Positions 23,944 through 35,900 of a stretch of 64,000 nt of DNA are shown here, piece by piece (positions within the stretch are counted from its first letter, which is position 1; the number at the start of each line of letters is the position of its first letter). The notes beneath the pieces were generated by a model. It saw only the letters and a program-made list of their open reading frames with translations. It searched no databases and was not told where the DNA came from. The translations under genes and the position numbers were made by a program. This DNA comes from Rhodamnia argentea (lineage: Eukaryota > Streptophyta > Magnoliopsida > Myrtales > Myrtaceae), in assembly GCF_020921035.1 (NCBI RefSeq), contig NC_063151.1:27410934-27474933 (forward strand), read 5' to 3'.

Positions 23944-24633
23944 CTAGAATTGTCCCCTAGAATCGTTCCCTAAGGGCAAGGGCCAAGAACACGATGGATC
24001 TTGTGCCAACCATCCGACGTCCGTCGCCTCATCATGTTGCAACATGAGCGCAGAGTCTTGGCTTCGTCCCGGGTCGAGCTTCACCAGTACGCTCCTGGCA
24101 AGCTTCTCCAAGGACTCGTGGAAAAACTCGAGCTCTTCTAACCCCATACGTTCAATTGGCTCCTCCCACCAGAACCCTTCATTGTCAGCTCTTCCCCTTC
24201 CTTGCATCAGCTTTAGATCCGCCTTCTCTTTCTCTAACCGCTCTATCGCTTCCAAATAACGCTGTTTCGACTCGCGTGTATTCTGCAAGTAGGCATCGTC
24301 GCCGCCGCCGCTACCGCTACTGCCTTCCCCTTCTCTTCCTCTACGGCCATTGTTGCCGCTGCCTGCGGGATCCACGCCGGCAGCTCCATCAAGGTAGCCT
24401 TGGAGGATCCTGTCGGGTCCCGGATGCCCGAAGCAGAAGGCCTTCTTGCCCTCGGAAAACGTTATTATGACGACTTCCGCCCCGCACAGTATGCAGAGCT
24501 CGGCGGCCTTGTCGAACAAACCCGTGCGGCGTTTGGTGAAGGTGACGCGGCGCTCGTCGACGTTCTCCCTCTTCTTGATCTCGATCTTCTGCCGGCCCTT
24601 GGTCGCCTTCTTGGAGTTGCTTCCCGAAGCCAT
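23944..24633 (-). CDS. Type I MADS-box transcription factor (M-alpha, AGL61/AGL62-like)
   Basis: A single exon encodes 229 residues. The MADS domain spans about residues 11-70 (KGRQKIEIKKREN, then RRVTFTKRRTGLFDKAAELC, then AEVVIITFSEGKK). This domain binds CArG-box DNA and mediates dimer formation. The following linker (84-112) is Gly/Ser-rich. A charged, probably helical region (about 118-180: YLEAIERLEKEKADLK, then LEELEFFHESLEKL) follows. There is no keratin-like K domain and no intron, which together mark type I rather than MIKC MADS genes. Within type I, the sequence is closest in style to M-alpha members such as AGL29/61/62, which act in female gametophyte and endosperm; the role here is inferred from the family. 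The start at 24633 gives the usual short leader before the MADS domain. The gene is convergent with the CID-type gene. Frames on the opposite strand are shadows. Confidence 0.93.
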   Translation of the reverse strand: MASGSNSKKATKGRQKIEIKKRENVDERRVTFTKRRTGLFDKAAELCILCGAEVVIITFSEGKKAFCFGHPGPDRILQGYLDGAAGVDPAGSGNNGRRGREGEGSSGSGGGDDAYLQNTRESKQRYLEAIERLEKEKADLKLMQGRGRADNEGFWWEEPIERMGLEELEFFHESLEKLARSVLVKLDPGRSQDSALMLQHDEATDVGWLAQDPSCSWPLPLGNDSRGQF

Positions 24634-27600
24634 CGTTAACCTGAAGTGCTAACCAAAAATCAATGTGATTAAGCAAAACAAGAAGAGAGAAGTGCACAAT
24701 GCTAGGTTTAGGGGGGCGTGTGATCTTGATTATCTGGGTACATGGCGTTGACTTTGGTCGGTCGAATGGCCAATAGGAGTCCTCGGCCAAAGATGTGGAA
24801 TCATCAGCTGCTCTCAAAGATAAATATTGTTGCCAATTTCGGGTCATACCCACATCTTAGGATCGTGCCTCACATGGAAATCTAATCGAAATCGAATACG
24901 AATATTGCATGCTTGATAATCTTTTTTGCATATTCTGGTTTGGCCAAGTAGTGATTATGTGTTATTGTCTGAAGAGGAATTTGTCTGGTGTTCAGGAAAC
25001 TACCCATTCTTCTGCTTGCATTTGTCCCGTAATCAGTAATCACCTAAGCTTCCAATAATAACTGATGTCTACTCGTAATTAGACTTCAATGACATATAAA
25101 TAATTTTGGTCAAGCCTATAAAAAGCCACCTCCGCCATGGTTGCAACCACCCCACGGGGATTGCGATTTCACGACAACCACCTCGTCCCACGTCTCTCTC
25201 GATTGTCGCTTCGAGGATGGGACAGATCTGCTCTTCCCACAGCACGAGAGAAGAAGAATATATGGAGAGATAGAGATCTACTGCTGAGTATCTCGGAAGC
25301 ACTTGTTGAGCAAGCGTATTTTATTTGAAATAAATGAGACGGTGCATGACACGAAAAGCGAACCGTTTCCTTAATTGATTGCTTAATAAGTGCGCACACT
25401 CTTTAACGAAATCCTCACGAGAATGCATAAGCAGTCTTCGTCTTCTATGCGCAAGGCACTGTACATTGTCGTGTTCCCACTTTTTTTTCTCCTGGGAAAG
25501 GGGCCGAGATGGTAATCGTTTTCATTAGAGATTTCCTTTCGCAAATTTCCAATTTTGACTTTGCTAACCTCGGACGTTGACTTTCTTAATTTAGAAGATA
25601 TCCTAGTAAAACACGAATATCGTACGCAACCACTTCCTAGAAATTTCGAAATTCCCTCCCAAAAGAATCCACGTGAATGTGCTGATTGTAAGTACGTAGT
25701 GAGAAATCCCTTTTATATGTTCGGCTTTTTGGGCGCCGTACTATTTGTTATCCGTACACACGATTTTACTATTGAGTGCACGCGCCAGTGATTTGAGGGG
25801 GAAAAAAAATAAATTTATACACGTCGCATTGAATATTTAGAGCTAAAGTAAATAACGGACAACAATATTAAGTTAGCCTATTTTTCTTTATCGGTCCAGC
25901 TAAAGATCAAAGATCTTGAGCGATCGATGCGATCCTGACATAAGAAGTCTAATGGGAGCAATATTGAAATTTAAATTGAAATTGATTATAGAAACATGAG
26001 TTTTAATTAATCGATTGGCTCTGGATCAATTTTTCCTCAACAAATATAAATTCGCGATCTAAACTTTTAAGTGAAGCTAAGTTCAATAAAACATGCTAAT
26101 GGGCTCAACCTCTAAATTCTCGTATGCCCCTGTTACGAAAGCATTAGACTTCACTGTGCTATTTTAAAGATGTGTCAAACAAGATCCATCAAGTAAGTTG
26201 AACCGGATTAGTCCGCTATCTCCGGGGAACCGTTTGAAAAAGTCTGCCGGACGACTTTGTTTTGTTTTTTTGTTAATTTGTCTCTCTCGTCTTCCCCCCG
26301 TTCGTCTTCTTCTTCCTCCGACAAGATGAACAGGGAAGAGTGGCGGCCTTAGTGACCAAAGTCGCATGCTAGAACAACTAGCTCAAGGATGCTGCTGGCG
26401 GCGAAGACCTGGTCATGGAGGGAGGAGAGGGACCACCTCCATGCCCATTCATTGTCTTCGTTTTCGTGTCTTCCGTCATCGACCCGCTTCACCATCCTTG
26501 GGGAAGGCGGCACTCGGCGGGATCGCCAAATTTGCCTTAAATAACTGCGATCTGGGTAGACTACGTTGGCTGTCGGGAGCTGAGCATGGGCCATCGAGCT
26601 GAGACTGAGTCCCTTCCAGGCGGCGGGAGGGTCATATTGCGATTTGAAGCTATGGAGAAGATCTGGCCATCATTTACCCCGAGCAACGAAACGTGCGATC
26701 TCGTCTTTTGCTCGGATTTTGCAGTCGCTATGCTTAGATCAAACAACGCTACGCCTTCGAAATCATGGAGCTCATCATCTGTATGTCACGCGGCGTCGAG
26801 GATCCTACTTCATCGTATGGTTGGATACCTCTGCGTGGCCTTCTCGGAAAGCACTCTCGTTGAGACTCACTCTGTCGCATGGCCTTCGCATCGAAGAAGA
26901 ATATGAACAAGAAGAATACATGGCTCTTTCTTGTTCACCCTGTTCAATATGCCGAACAAAGAATAAGATAAAAAGACAAAGATATACATCTTTGGACGAA
27001 AATGCACTTGATCGGCCGACGATATTAGACTCTTATTTGTGACTACCATGGCCACTTGAGAGCTTTATTTGAAATAAAGTACATTTTGAATTATTTAAAT
27101 TTCAAGCCTTTATTTAGAATTTTCCTAAATGACTACAAGGTTAATACAAATATTTTAATTATGTGTCTTATCGGTGTATCAAGAATTAAAAAAAAAACGA
27201 TATTTTTCCCTAAAACTCTATGGAAACGGCATTCGAAACCAATTGTCCTAATTGCTTCAAAATCTGAAGCACGTGCAATTGTTGCTAAAAGCTTTCCATA
27301 TCGGGCTAGAGCAGCTCACCTTCTCAGTATCTTCCCTCCATCTCAACTTAATGTGTCTGAGAGATTAAGGTTTTTCACCTTTTCTACGTTTGTACCGCCG
27401 TACAAGACCAATCATCAAGTAAAACATTTAGTAAAACGTGGGAAATTGACGACCCTTTGAAAAAAAATATATAACTACCCCGATGGGTGTTTGACTTTCC
27501 CAAATCGCGAAGTAACTCGTCAATCCACACATCAACAGAGACAACACTGCTGCTTGTGTCGCAAGGCTTGTGATGGCTCCAATTTGAAAATCCAAGAAAC

Positions 27601-27724
27601 TGCTTTTGTAACGACAAAAACGAACCCAAGAGCCAAGAGGAACGGAAGACATGTCGTAGGTTGTCCAGAAGCTTCCTGCTTAGTGCCGGAGGGAAGAGAA
27701 ATCAAAACCCCCGAAGCTGCCTCC
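24634..27724. other. Intergenic, includes the MADS gene promoter side
   Basis: No gene recognised. Overlapping frames on both strands at 26349-27042 have no domain. The string agataaatattg near 24818 could serve the minus-strand MADS gene as a TATA element (complement caatatttatct), but this is weak. The rest is AT-rich. Confidence 0.4.
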
Positions 27725-27725
27725 T

Positions 27726-27947
27726 TTGACTTTGACCGAACCAAACACACGTAGAATAGTAAACAAATACAAAATCAATCTGGTCGTTCTAGAACTGCTT
27801 GAATCTGTTGCTCGAACACCGTCGATTACGGTCAATCACAAGCAATCTCCAATCAACTGTCAATCCCCTTCTCGCAGTACGAACTTCCATGCATATGATA
27901 TGACCTAATCTTCTGTCCCTCTCTCTCTCTATCTTCCACTATATATA
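27726..27947 (+). promoter_or_regulatory. VQ gene promoter with W-boxes and TATA box
   Basis: Two W-box cores lie in direct tandem (TTGACT 27726-27731, TTGACC 27732-27737), and a third is inverted (GGTCAA 27830-27835). Another TTGACT is at 27491-27496. A CT-rich patch (27917-27932) precedes a clear TATA box, ctatatata at 27939-27947. W-boxes are bound by WRKY factors. The TATA position places transcription start near 27970-27980, which supports the ATG at 28042. Confidence 0.65.
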
Positions 27948-28041
27948 CGAGCTCACCACCATTGGATTGCTTACAGAAGCTCGTGATTTAGCCGACAGCG
28001 ACTCGCAAGCAACGGCCTTTAGCTCCGGAAGCGAAAATCCC

Positions 28042-28332
28042 ATGACAGATCAGAAAGGTCAGGAGGGAATAAAGGTTGTGATCATCAACACTCAGTACGT
28101 CCAGACCGACCCCAAGAGCTTCAAGTCGGTCGTGCAGAAGTTGACCGGGAAGGATTCGAAAGTGCCCGGTTCGCCGGACGCCAAGAGCTGCACGGCGGGG
28201 ACAGGAGGAGCTCGATCAGGCGTGGGGGATATCGGCGGCATGTCGAGAAACTTACCCTTCAAGTACGACCTGGACAGGATGCTTAAGGAGATGCCGCCTG
28301 TGAGGGAGTTCAACGATCTGTGGAGTAACTGA
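28042..28332 (+). CDS. VQ motif protein (VQ1/VQ10-like)
   Basis: A single exon encodes 96 residues. The VQ motif FKSVVQKLTG is at residues 27-36 and matches the consensus FxxxVQxLTG with its LTG ending. Proteins of this family bind the C-terminal WRKY domain of group I and IIc WRKY factors and modulate defence and stress responses. The short length and the N-terminal segment VVIINTQYVQTDPKSFK just before the motif resemble Arabidopsis VQ1 and VQ10. The C-terminal end (YDLDRMLKEMPPVREFNDLW) is conserved-looking but has no assigned function. The frame is open upstream to 27967 without an ATG. The TATA box at 27939-27947 and the first in-frame ATG favour 28042. The upstream W-boxes suggest feedback by WRKY factors, which is inference. 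Confidence 0.93.
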   Translation: MTDQKGQEGIKVVIINTQYVQTDPKSFKSVVQKLTGKDSKVPGSPDAKSCTAGTGGARSGVGDIGGMSRNLPFKYDLDRMLKEMPPVREFNDLWSN

Positions 28333-31300
28333 TTCGATTTTTCGTGTTACCGCGGTTTTTTTGTTTCTTGAGATATTGTTTTGTTCATTGGAGCAGTGTT
28401 CGAGTCATATAACTATCAGTTTATGAAATTGATTCGTATAAAGATGCAGCAAACCTTAAGTGGGTGCTTCAGCTCCTAATCCTACTCTGGTTTTGTTGCA
28501 TCATTCTGTAAATCTATTTTATGAGCTAGTGTTTTATATCTCAGACTATTTACTATTTGCGCTCGCGCGTATATATGTACATACATATTCTTTTAAAGGG
28601 TATTCTTATTGAGGTATTTATGCAGATACATACGTCTCATTTGTAATATTTATGTTCATGCTTCTCGAACCATTAATCAAGCGAACGCGAGAACCGTGTG
28701 AATTCGCCGTGTTTGCACATCATTTGTACTCGACATTCACATTCTTTTAGTATTGCGTCTGTGCGCTCGTCGTGGGCGTGGGGGAGACTTAATCGCCTGA
28801 ACTTGCTCAATGAAACTGAATTGGTTTCGTCCCCCCACCCCCCCCCCAAAAAAAAAATGGATTGGTAACATTTCATGAGATTCGTATATTGAGGGATCTT
28901 TAAAGAAAACAGATTGCGACGGATCGCGTTCTAACTACTGCATCATCTATCTATCCACATATCAGAGCACCATGTCTGTGATTTTGTGTATGTTATCCAC
29001 AACAAGTCCCGATCTTTTATTAGCTTGAGTTTTAGGTCAATCGATAAGGGGCGAATCATCGAGAGCAAGAAAAGACGACCGGCACGGTGCGTTCTGATTC
29101 GCATCACCGTAAGATCTCGCGCCCGACGCACGTGCACCGTTGGATTGGAGTGGGAGAAAACCCGAAACTTGGTGCGATTTGCTCTTAGCAGCAAATGCTG
29201 GTCTCAGGCCATTGCAAAAAATTAAGGGTGTGGGCCCAATCCCTCTTTTCAGTCTGGTCGGGTTGACCGAACAGCCTCTCTCTTTGAAAATCGGTTTGTT
29301 CCACTTCTGCGCATCCTCCGAGCTGAAGTTTTCGATATCCTTCCCTTGCTCCTCCCGAAAAACTCAGAAGATAGAAGTAATTACAACCGTTGGATCATCC
29401 GTCTATGTTAACAATTTTCTAATGCGCATTCGCCGCTGGATAGAAGATTTGTGTGGAGTTAATTTTGTAGCCGAATCCTTTCCTACGTCGATCATCCAAC
29501 GGCGAATGCCCGGAAGAATCCAAAAGACGAAAGAAGTTTCGGAAAAGAAATGCTACCGATACTTAGTTTGTTCGTATATGACGTTAGAGGTGATTAACCG
29601 AGCTTACGCAGCAATCTTACACAAGAGAGTCTTGTTAGTGCTAGCCTCTCTCGATATCTTTGTGTAAAGTCTTGTACGATGGATCTGTCCGATTATAAGG
29701 TAAGGCCGACCTTCGAATTTATTTAAGACAAAAAGAAAAACAAAAAACCTTTGAATTTGGCTACACCGAGTCTCTAACCAATCTCCGAACACGAGCGTAT
29801 TGCCGTAGGACGAGGGCCCGTTGATATCTAATTTAAATTTGAATCGAGGGAAATCTGAATTTAGTATATACAAATCATCCTTGTCCCCCTTTTCTGTGGT
29901 TGATTCTGTGTCCTTTGATTTGCTTATAAGAGGTTTATCTAGACGAAAGTCCAACACAGGACTACTCGTTTCGGCCGAAATGAGCACAGTGCAATCTCCT
30001 CGGTTGGCCCAACACAGCTGATTTGGGTCAACGGATTGGCTGTACGACGACGCATTTGTTAATTGTTCTGATGAGATCAGATTGTGATTGTGATTGTGAT
30101 TGTCCTGCTTCGGGGCTCGGGGCGAAATGGCAAATTTTTAATCACTTTTGCGATTACCATTACGTGGCTGACACGGGACTAATGGCCATTATTAAAATGG
30201 GGGGGGAACGAGGAGTCATGTGATCAAAGATATTGGTCAACAAGTTTAACGGCCTGATATTGTCGTCCCTTCTTGTGCTTCGTTGTGTCGCCAAAGCAGT
30301 CCATTTGGTGGGCCCCGGTCCCCCGCTTTGTGGAATCACGACTTGCCCCCGCTCCTCGCTCGCCGAGCGGGAACCGCACGCGTCACCTCATTCCTCTGAT
30401 TCCATCATGCCAATTTCAATCCGTACCCTTTCCATTTTCTTTAGGCAAATTAAGATCCACCTGACCACCGAGCATCGAATCCCGTCCGAAAAGTTCGAAC
30501 CATGTCCTCAAGAGAATCTCAAATCAGTTTAAGGATTAGCGATAGTTGATTTGACAGTCTTGAATTGAATAGCTATTTGCCTAAATTAAGTATTTCTATG
30601 ATAAGTGTGAGACTCTTAAGGTAATATTTGGAGGGGTAATATGGTGATTGCCCTTCCAAATTCTTGTGCTAATAAAGAAAGATCCCATCCGATCATATCA
30701 TTCAACTAAGGTAAACACTCAAGCAATATTGTCTTTGTTAGCTAGTACTATTAGTGATAATGTTTTTGATGGTAAGAGGTGTCTATCTCATTAACTTTAT
30801 AACGGGTTTCATTACATTTATTATTTTGGTTAGCCATAAAGAATGGGATAAACGCGACTAAGCCAAATTCATTTATTTATTAGAATCTCAGCTGGTGAAG
30901 CGTTTACAAACTCATCCCATGGTATATAGTAACAGAGAATACACTAATCTATTATCGGTGAAAAACTGGCTATTGTTTTTTCTTTTTTCTTTTTTTTTTG
31001 GAAAGTTTTTTAACGGAGATGGATGAAATATTTTTTTTACCGTAAATATTCTTCCCTGTTCATTTATTAATTTTCATAATAAAATTGATTAGGAGGGTTT
31101 TTTTTTTTAAGATGCAACTTCAAAAAAATTCTCACAACCTTACTTTTGTTAATTGGGGGAAGAGAAAAAGCCAAATTAGGGAATACGATAGACAAAAGCG
31201 CGCGAGAGGCACGCGGGTGAGGAGCGCGTGGCTGGGGTGGTGGGGGGGGGGAAGGGGGAGACTTTTGTGGTGGGATAATGATGATTCTTTCCTCGTCTGC

Positions 31301-31984
31301 TACTCTACCGCACCCCGTTTCTGTTTGTTCGTAGCTTGCTTCTCTCTCTCATCTTCTGTGCCTTTGCGTTCTGGCTAACACGCGCGTTACGTGTTTTTTT
31401 CCTCTTTTCTTTTTTCCTTTTCTCTTTTGTTTTTTTAAGTGTGGTAAAGAGATCGCACTCAGCCGAAAGAAGAAACCAAACAAAACCAAACATCACGCAA
31501 TATATTTTATAATTGTCCGAACGAGGACAACACCCCCAAAACAAATATGGAGCATCATGGAACAAATATATGTTGACAAACTTAAAAAAAAAATGTTTTA
31601 CAATAACGAACAAAATGAGTTGTAAATGATAAGAAAAGATTAACAATGCTGTGTTTTCGCGAATACAATTCCTTAGATTTTATTCCGTAAGTCATTTTTC
31701 GCGAATAAAATTTGACAATCACCCTTTTTTCGGATCGATCATGAACAACTTTTCGTAGATAGAGACGGACGAAGAAAAGTGGATAAAGACCTTCGTTACT
31801 TGTGCCGTCGAAAATTTACCTGTTAAAATTATCGGTTTGTTCAAATAATCCGAAATAATGAGAAATAAAGCACCTAAAATGTATGACAATGTGCTTAATT
31901 TTTATTTTTAATTTTTTTTGCGGTTCATTCTTAGCGACCTAATTTATGAGAAACTTCACGTAATCGCAAACCCGAACAGTGCCC

Positions 31985-31985
<1 letters not shown>
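28333..31985. other. Intergenic, no gene recognised
   Basis: A 175-codon frame at 29140-29667 has no recognisable domain. It spans a pair of complementary strings (ccgttggatcatccgtc at 29388 and gatcatccaacgg at 29490), suggesting a decayed inverted repeat. A GATTGT hexanucleotide lies at 30080-30103. The rest is AT-rich with poly-T tracts. Confidence 0.45.
30080..30103 (+). repeat. GATTGT hexanucleotide microsatellite, four copies
   Basis: Four perfect GATTGT copies in a row. Confidence 0.85.

Positions 31986-31988
<3 letters not shown>

Positions 31989-32020
<32 letters not shown>
31989..32020 (+). repeat. CT microsatellite at the 5' leader of the DA2-like gene
   Basis: About 16 CT copies, followed by a long pyrimidine-rich, GC-rich segment (32090-32400) typical of a plant 5' leader. 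Confidence 0.8.
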
Positions 32021-32023
<3 letters not shown>

Positions 32024-32459
32024 GAAGAGGAAGTACAAGATTGTGTGCGGTGGAGTTTCAGGGTTCCTCCTCTCGCTAAGCAGAAAGAAAAACTCTCTCG
32101 ATCTCCCTCCCATTCCATTTCATCTCTCCTCGAATCTCTCTTCCTTGCTCTCTTTCTCGATAGTCTCTCGCTCGCCGCCGTTTCCCCGGACCATCGCGGC
32201 AGGGTGTGTGCGTGTGCGCGCTTCTTTGTTCCTCCCCGGAATTGCGTTTCTTTCGTTGATTTGTGCCGGAGCGTCTTCTCTCCGGCTCCGTTCGCGATCC
32301 CAATTCCGTTCGCTCCCGGTTTCCGTGGCTCAATTCCAGATTGATATCTCGTCCTGGTGTCGAATTTCTCATTCTGGCTTTTCGCTTCCTTAGGTTGTGG
32401 GGATGTCCTTTCGGCTGCGGAGTCTACCCCCAGTTGTACTGGAATTTGGTGGTTTCCCG

Positions 32460-32612
32460 GTAAGCGGACTGCTTTTTTGGTTTGAAGAATTTGAGGGTTT
32501 CTTTATCATCGTTTGTCTGGATTTTGGGGTCTTTTCCTCCTTTTCTTTCTTTTTTCGGTATTCGTTGCTGTTTCCGTCTTTTGTCGTAATTTAGCTAGTG
32601 CTTTCATTTCAG
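32460..32612 (+). other. Probable 5' leader intron of the DA2-like gene
   Basis: A strong donor (ggtttcccg|gtaagcgg) is followed by a pyrimidine-rich acceptor (gctttcatttcag|ggttgctg). Splicing here would join a leader exon ending at 32459 to the exon that carries the start codon. Inferred from splice signals only. Confidence 0.55.
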
Positions 32613-32640
32613 GGTTGCTGTAATATTTTCCTGCGGCAAG

Positions 32641-32697
32641 ATGTCCCCGGTCGTGCTGAAACCAGAGCTTCGCCATGCGAAATGCATTGGTAGTTAG
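32641..32697 (+). other. Upstream ORF in the leader of the DA2-like gene
   Basis: An ATG just after the inferred leader acceptor opens an 18-codon frame (MSPVVLKPELRHAKCIGS) that stops at 32697, about 270 nt before the main start. If retained in the mRNA it could limit translation of the ligase. Whether it is translated cannot be judged from sequence. Confidence 0.45.
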
Positions 32698-32967
32698 GGT
32701 TTTGTATTGTTGCGAGCCTATTTGCTTGATAACGTTGCCGTGGCTAGGCAATTTCAATGTGTGGATATTCCCTCTAGAAAGAACTGATAAATAGGAAGGG
32801 AGGCGGTATGTAGAATTCCTTGTGGTGTTGTTCTTGTCGCTGGTGTTGTCTTTTATGCTTGTGGTTGATTTTGGATTTAAGAACTTGGCCAACAAACGTA
32901 AAAGAGGGAAGAAGATTTCCCCGCCTTTCCCTTCTAGAAGTGAAGAGGTTGTCCATACAATTATTGC

Positions 32968-35900
32968 ATGGGTAATAAACTGGGAAGGAGGAGACAGGTA
33001 GTGGATGAGAAATATACAAAGCCTCAAGGGCTGTACCATCATAAAGATGTGGACATTAAGAGGCTCAGGAAACTCATTCTTGAATCCAAGCTTGCTCCAT
33101 GCTATCCGGGTGACGAAGACAGCACATGTGATCTCGAAGAATGCCCAATTTGCTTCTTGGTTAGTCTTCTCCCATTCTCCTGATGCACTGCTGTTGATCG
33201 GCGATTTAGTTTCTTTTCGTCTCTGTTTGCTTGGTGTAATAATGAAGACTTGGCATTGGGAGTGACCTCCATGCGCTTTTTTTTATTAGTTCGGGGGTCC
33301 TCTAGATAGAGGGAAGAATCTAAGCTTGATGTGAAGTGAGAAGACATTCTATATGTCAGCCTTTCTTTATCTTGCCTCAATGTCTTATTGATCCTTATGA
33401 GGGATGAGGCAAATGCTTTTTTGGAGATAATTGTTTGTGCTCCAGAGACCTGTTGGCGGACACTAATTCTGCCTTTCATATTGTTCTGTTTTGTGCAGTT
33501 CTACCCTAGCCTTAACCGATCCAGATGTTGCACAAAAGGCATTTGTACTGGTAAATGTCTGGTAACTGTTGCATTTTGCCTTGAATTATTGAGCGCTGAT
33601 ACTGATGCGATTCCTCTTTTGTGTGCCAGAGTGTTTTCTGCAAATGAAGGTTCCTAATTCAACTCGCCCCACGCCGTATCCTTCAATATCAACTACCTCA
33701 CCAGCTAATTATTTCGCTGATTGTCTATGAATCTGTCCATACGATCCTTTTCAATTCCCTTTCTCCCGATTGTTCTTCTTAATGATGTAAGGTGCCCATT
33801 TTGCAAAACCTCGAATTATGCAGTGGAATATCGGGGTGTGAAAACAAAGGAGGAAAAGGGCATTGAGCAAATTGTAAGATATGCTTCTCATGGTTTGGCC
33901 GCATTTCTTACTATAAACATGGGACTGATCTAAAGATAGTAATTAGTTGCATTCTTTGTGCAGGAGGAACAGCGTGTAATAGAAGCAAAGATCAGGATGC
34001 GACAAAAGGAACTCCAGGATGAGGAAGAGCGGATGCAGAAGAGACAAGATTTAAGTTCCTCTAGCAGAACTATGGGAGAGGTTGATCATGGCTCAATTGG
34101 AGGTACATTTTCATCGGAACTTTAGCTCTTATTTTCATGTCATGTATTTGCTTCTGAGAGTGTTGCTAAATGTCTATTTTGTTTGCAGTTCTGTCTAGCA
34201 GATCTCCTGTAGATGAAGAAGAAATTGTTTCTGCTGATCAGTCTTGTTCTACTTCCATGACTAGACAGCCTCCCCACCTAAGGACTAACAGGTAAGGGTT
34301 TCTTCACTCCTTATTCTATTTCCTGATGTTATTTTGAGGTACACAAAAGAATCTTGTGTTGAAAATGACATCAGAGGGTTTCTGTAATAAGAAGACCTTA
34401 TTGGGCAAATTGCTATGGATCTTAGTGTGAAGTCTACATTGTTTTCCTCCCTGGAAGTTGATACTGAATTGGTGATTGCTGTTAATTTGTTCAATCTGTA
34501 ATGGCTTCTCTTAGAAGTACATGAATCTATGCCCCTGTTTCCCCCATCCCAAGTAAAAGAAGTACAGAAAGTATATTGAAATAATGAAAGGAAGAGAATT
34601 GTGGAAAAAACAAATGTCCGGAGCCGGAAGTGGGCTCTGCGGTTGTTATCGTCCATCTGTATCTGATCTTGATAAAACCTGCAAGGACATGGTCATTATA
34701 CTACACCCCTTGGAAAATTCAGGCACATGACCTAAAAAAAAATATTCATGGTTGTCAGTTAAAATGAGTACAACCGTATTGCTTGCATCAACCCTGGTTC
34801 TTTTTTCTTTTGGGTGTGAAGATATGAGTCGGTCGTCATTGAAGAACAATTAATGCTCTATCATTCCGGATCTACAACACTTTTGTATGTCTTGAGTTTG
34901 CTTGTTGTGAAAGTTAAACTTAAGTGGTGGGCTCTGACTGGTTGGCATGCATTTGCGTCATAAGCAAATGTGGTATATAGGAAGTTCATATTTTTAAGGA
35001 TCTTACTTTAAAAACTCTTCATTTTGTATATCAATGTCATTTTGGCAGTCAAATCTGTATGCTCACTGTATCGTTAACAGGGATGATGAATTTGATCTGG
35101 ATCTTGAGGACATAATGGTTATGGAAGCAATCTGGCTTTCCATTCAGGTGAACTTTTATAGCAATGATTTGTTGATATTGTGATTCTGTAGTTAGCCATG
35201 GAAATTAAGCTAAAGTGTGAATAAAATTGCTCTGGTTTGGCTTTTCGGACATGGTATACCATCTTGCCACTCGGAAATGTATATGTCTAAAAGCAGATGT
35301 TAAGATCGAGATGCTTTGCCTTGTTCATAGTTATGCTTTATGAGGGGATTTTTTTTTTTCCCCCAAATGAGGTTGCTTTCTGGATAATCTGCGCTCTGTG
35401 GTGATATTCTTAATGTATTTATGCAGAAAATCACTTCATCTCCTAACACAGTCCAGTCAGTGTCCTTGAAGAAGACTAGATCTTATTTTGCTGTAGTTAG
35501 TAGTTCTAATATTTATCATTGTGGGGTATGGGAAGGCATTGGAGCAATTTGAGCATTCTTGTTGCACAACTACTGGCGTTTGTTGGGCGTGGATAAAGAT
35601 GATAAAATCTGAAAAGTGTTTGGATGCATAACGAAAATGCGGAACCTATATGGACTTGGGGTCGCTTCACTTCATGGTTTCTAGTCTTTTTGGATTTATT
35701 TGATTTTGTTTCTCAAATGAGATACTAGTATGCCATGTGAAACCGATGGTTTCTCTCTTGAGAGTCCTAGATTGTCGCTGCTGAAGTATGGAGTACCTAT
35801 TATGTTGCACAATTCATGTGGAGATTATATTTGCATGGGAAAGTGCGTGAACTCGCATTAAATAGGCCCTGTTATTAGGGTGCACACTACGTCAATAACA

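Noticed and set aside
24389..24853. Antisense and shifted frames over the MADS gene
   Set aside because: They are shadows of the GC-rich MADS coding sequence; only the 229-residue frame has a domain.
26349..27042. Possible gene from several overlapping frames
   Set aside because: Frames on both strands are similar in length and none has a motif. GC-richer sequence alone explains the openness.
27967..28041. Longer N-terminus for the VQ protein starting at 27967
   Set aside because: There is no ATG there (the frame opens on TTG), and the TATA box at 27939-27947 places transcription start about here. The first in-frame ATG is 28042.
29140..29667. 175-codon plus-strand frame as a gene
   Set aside because: No domain was seen; it spans complementary ccgttggatcatcc-type strings, so it is more likely a decayed repeat.
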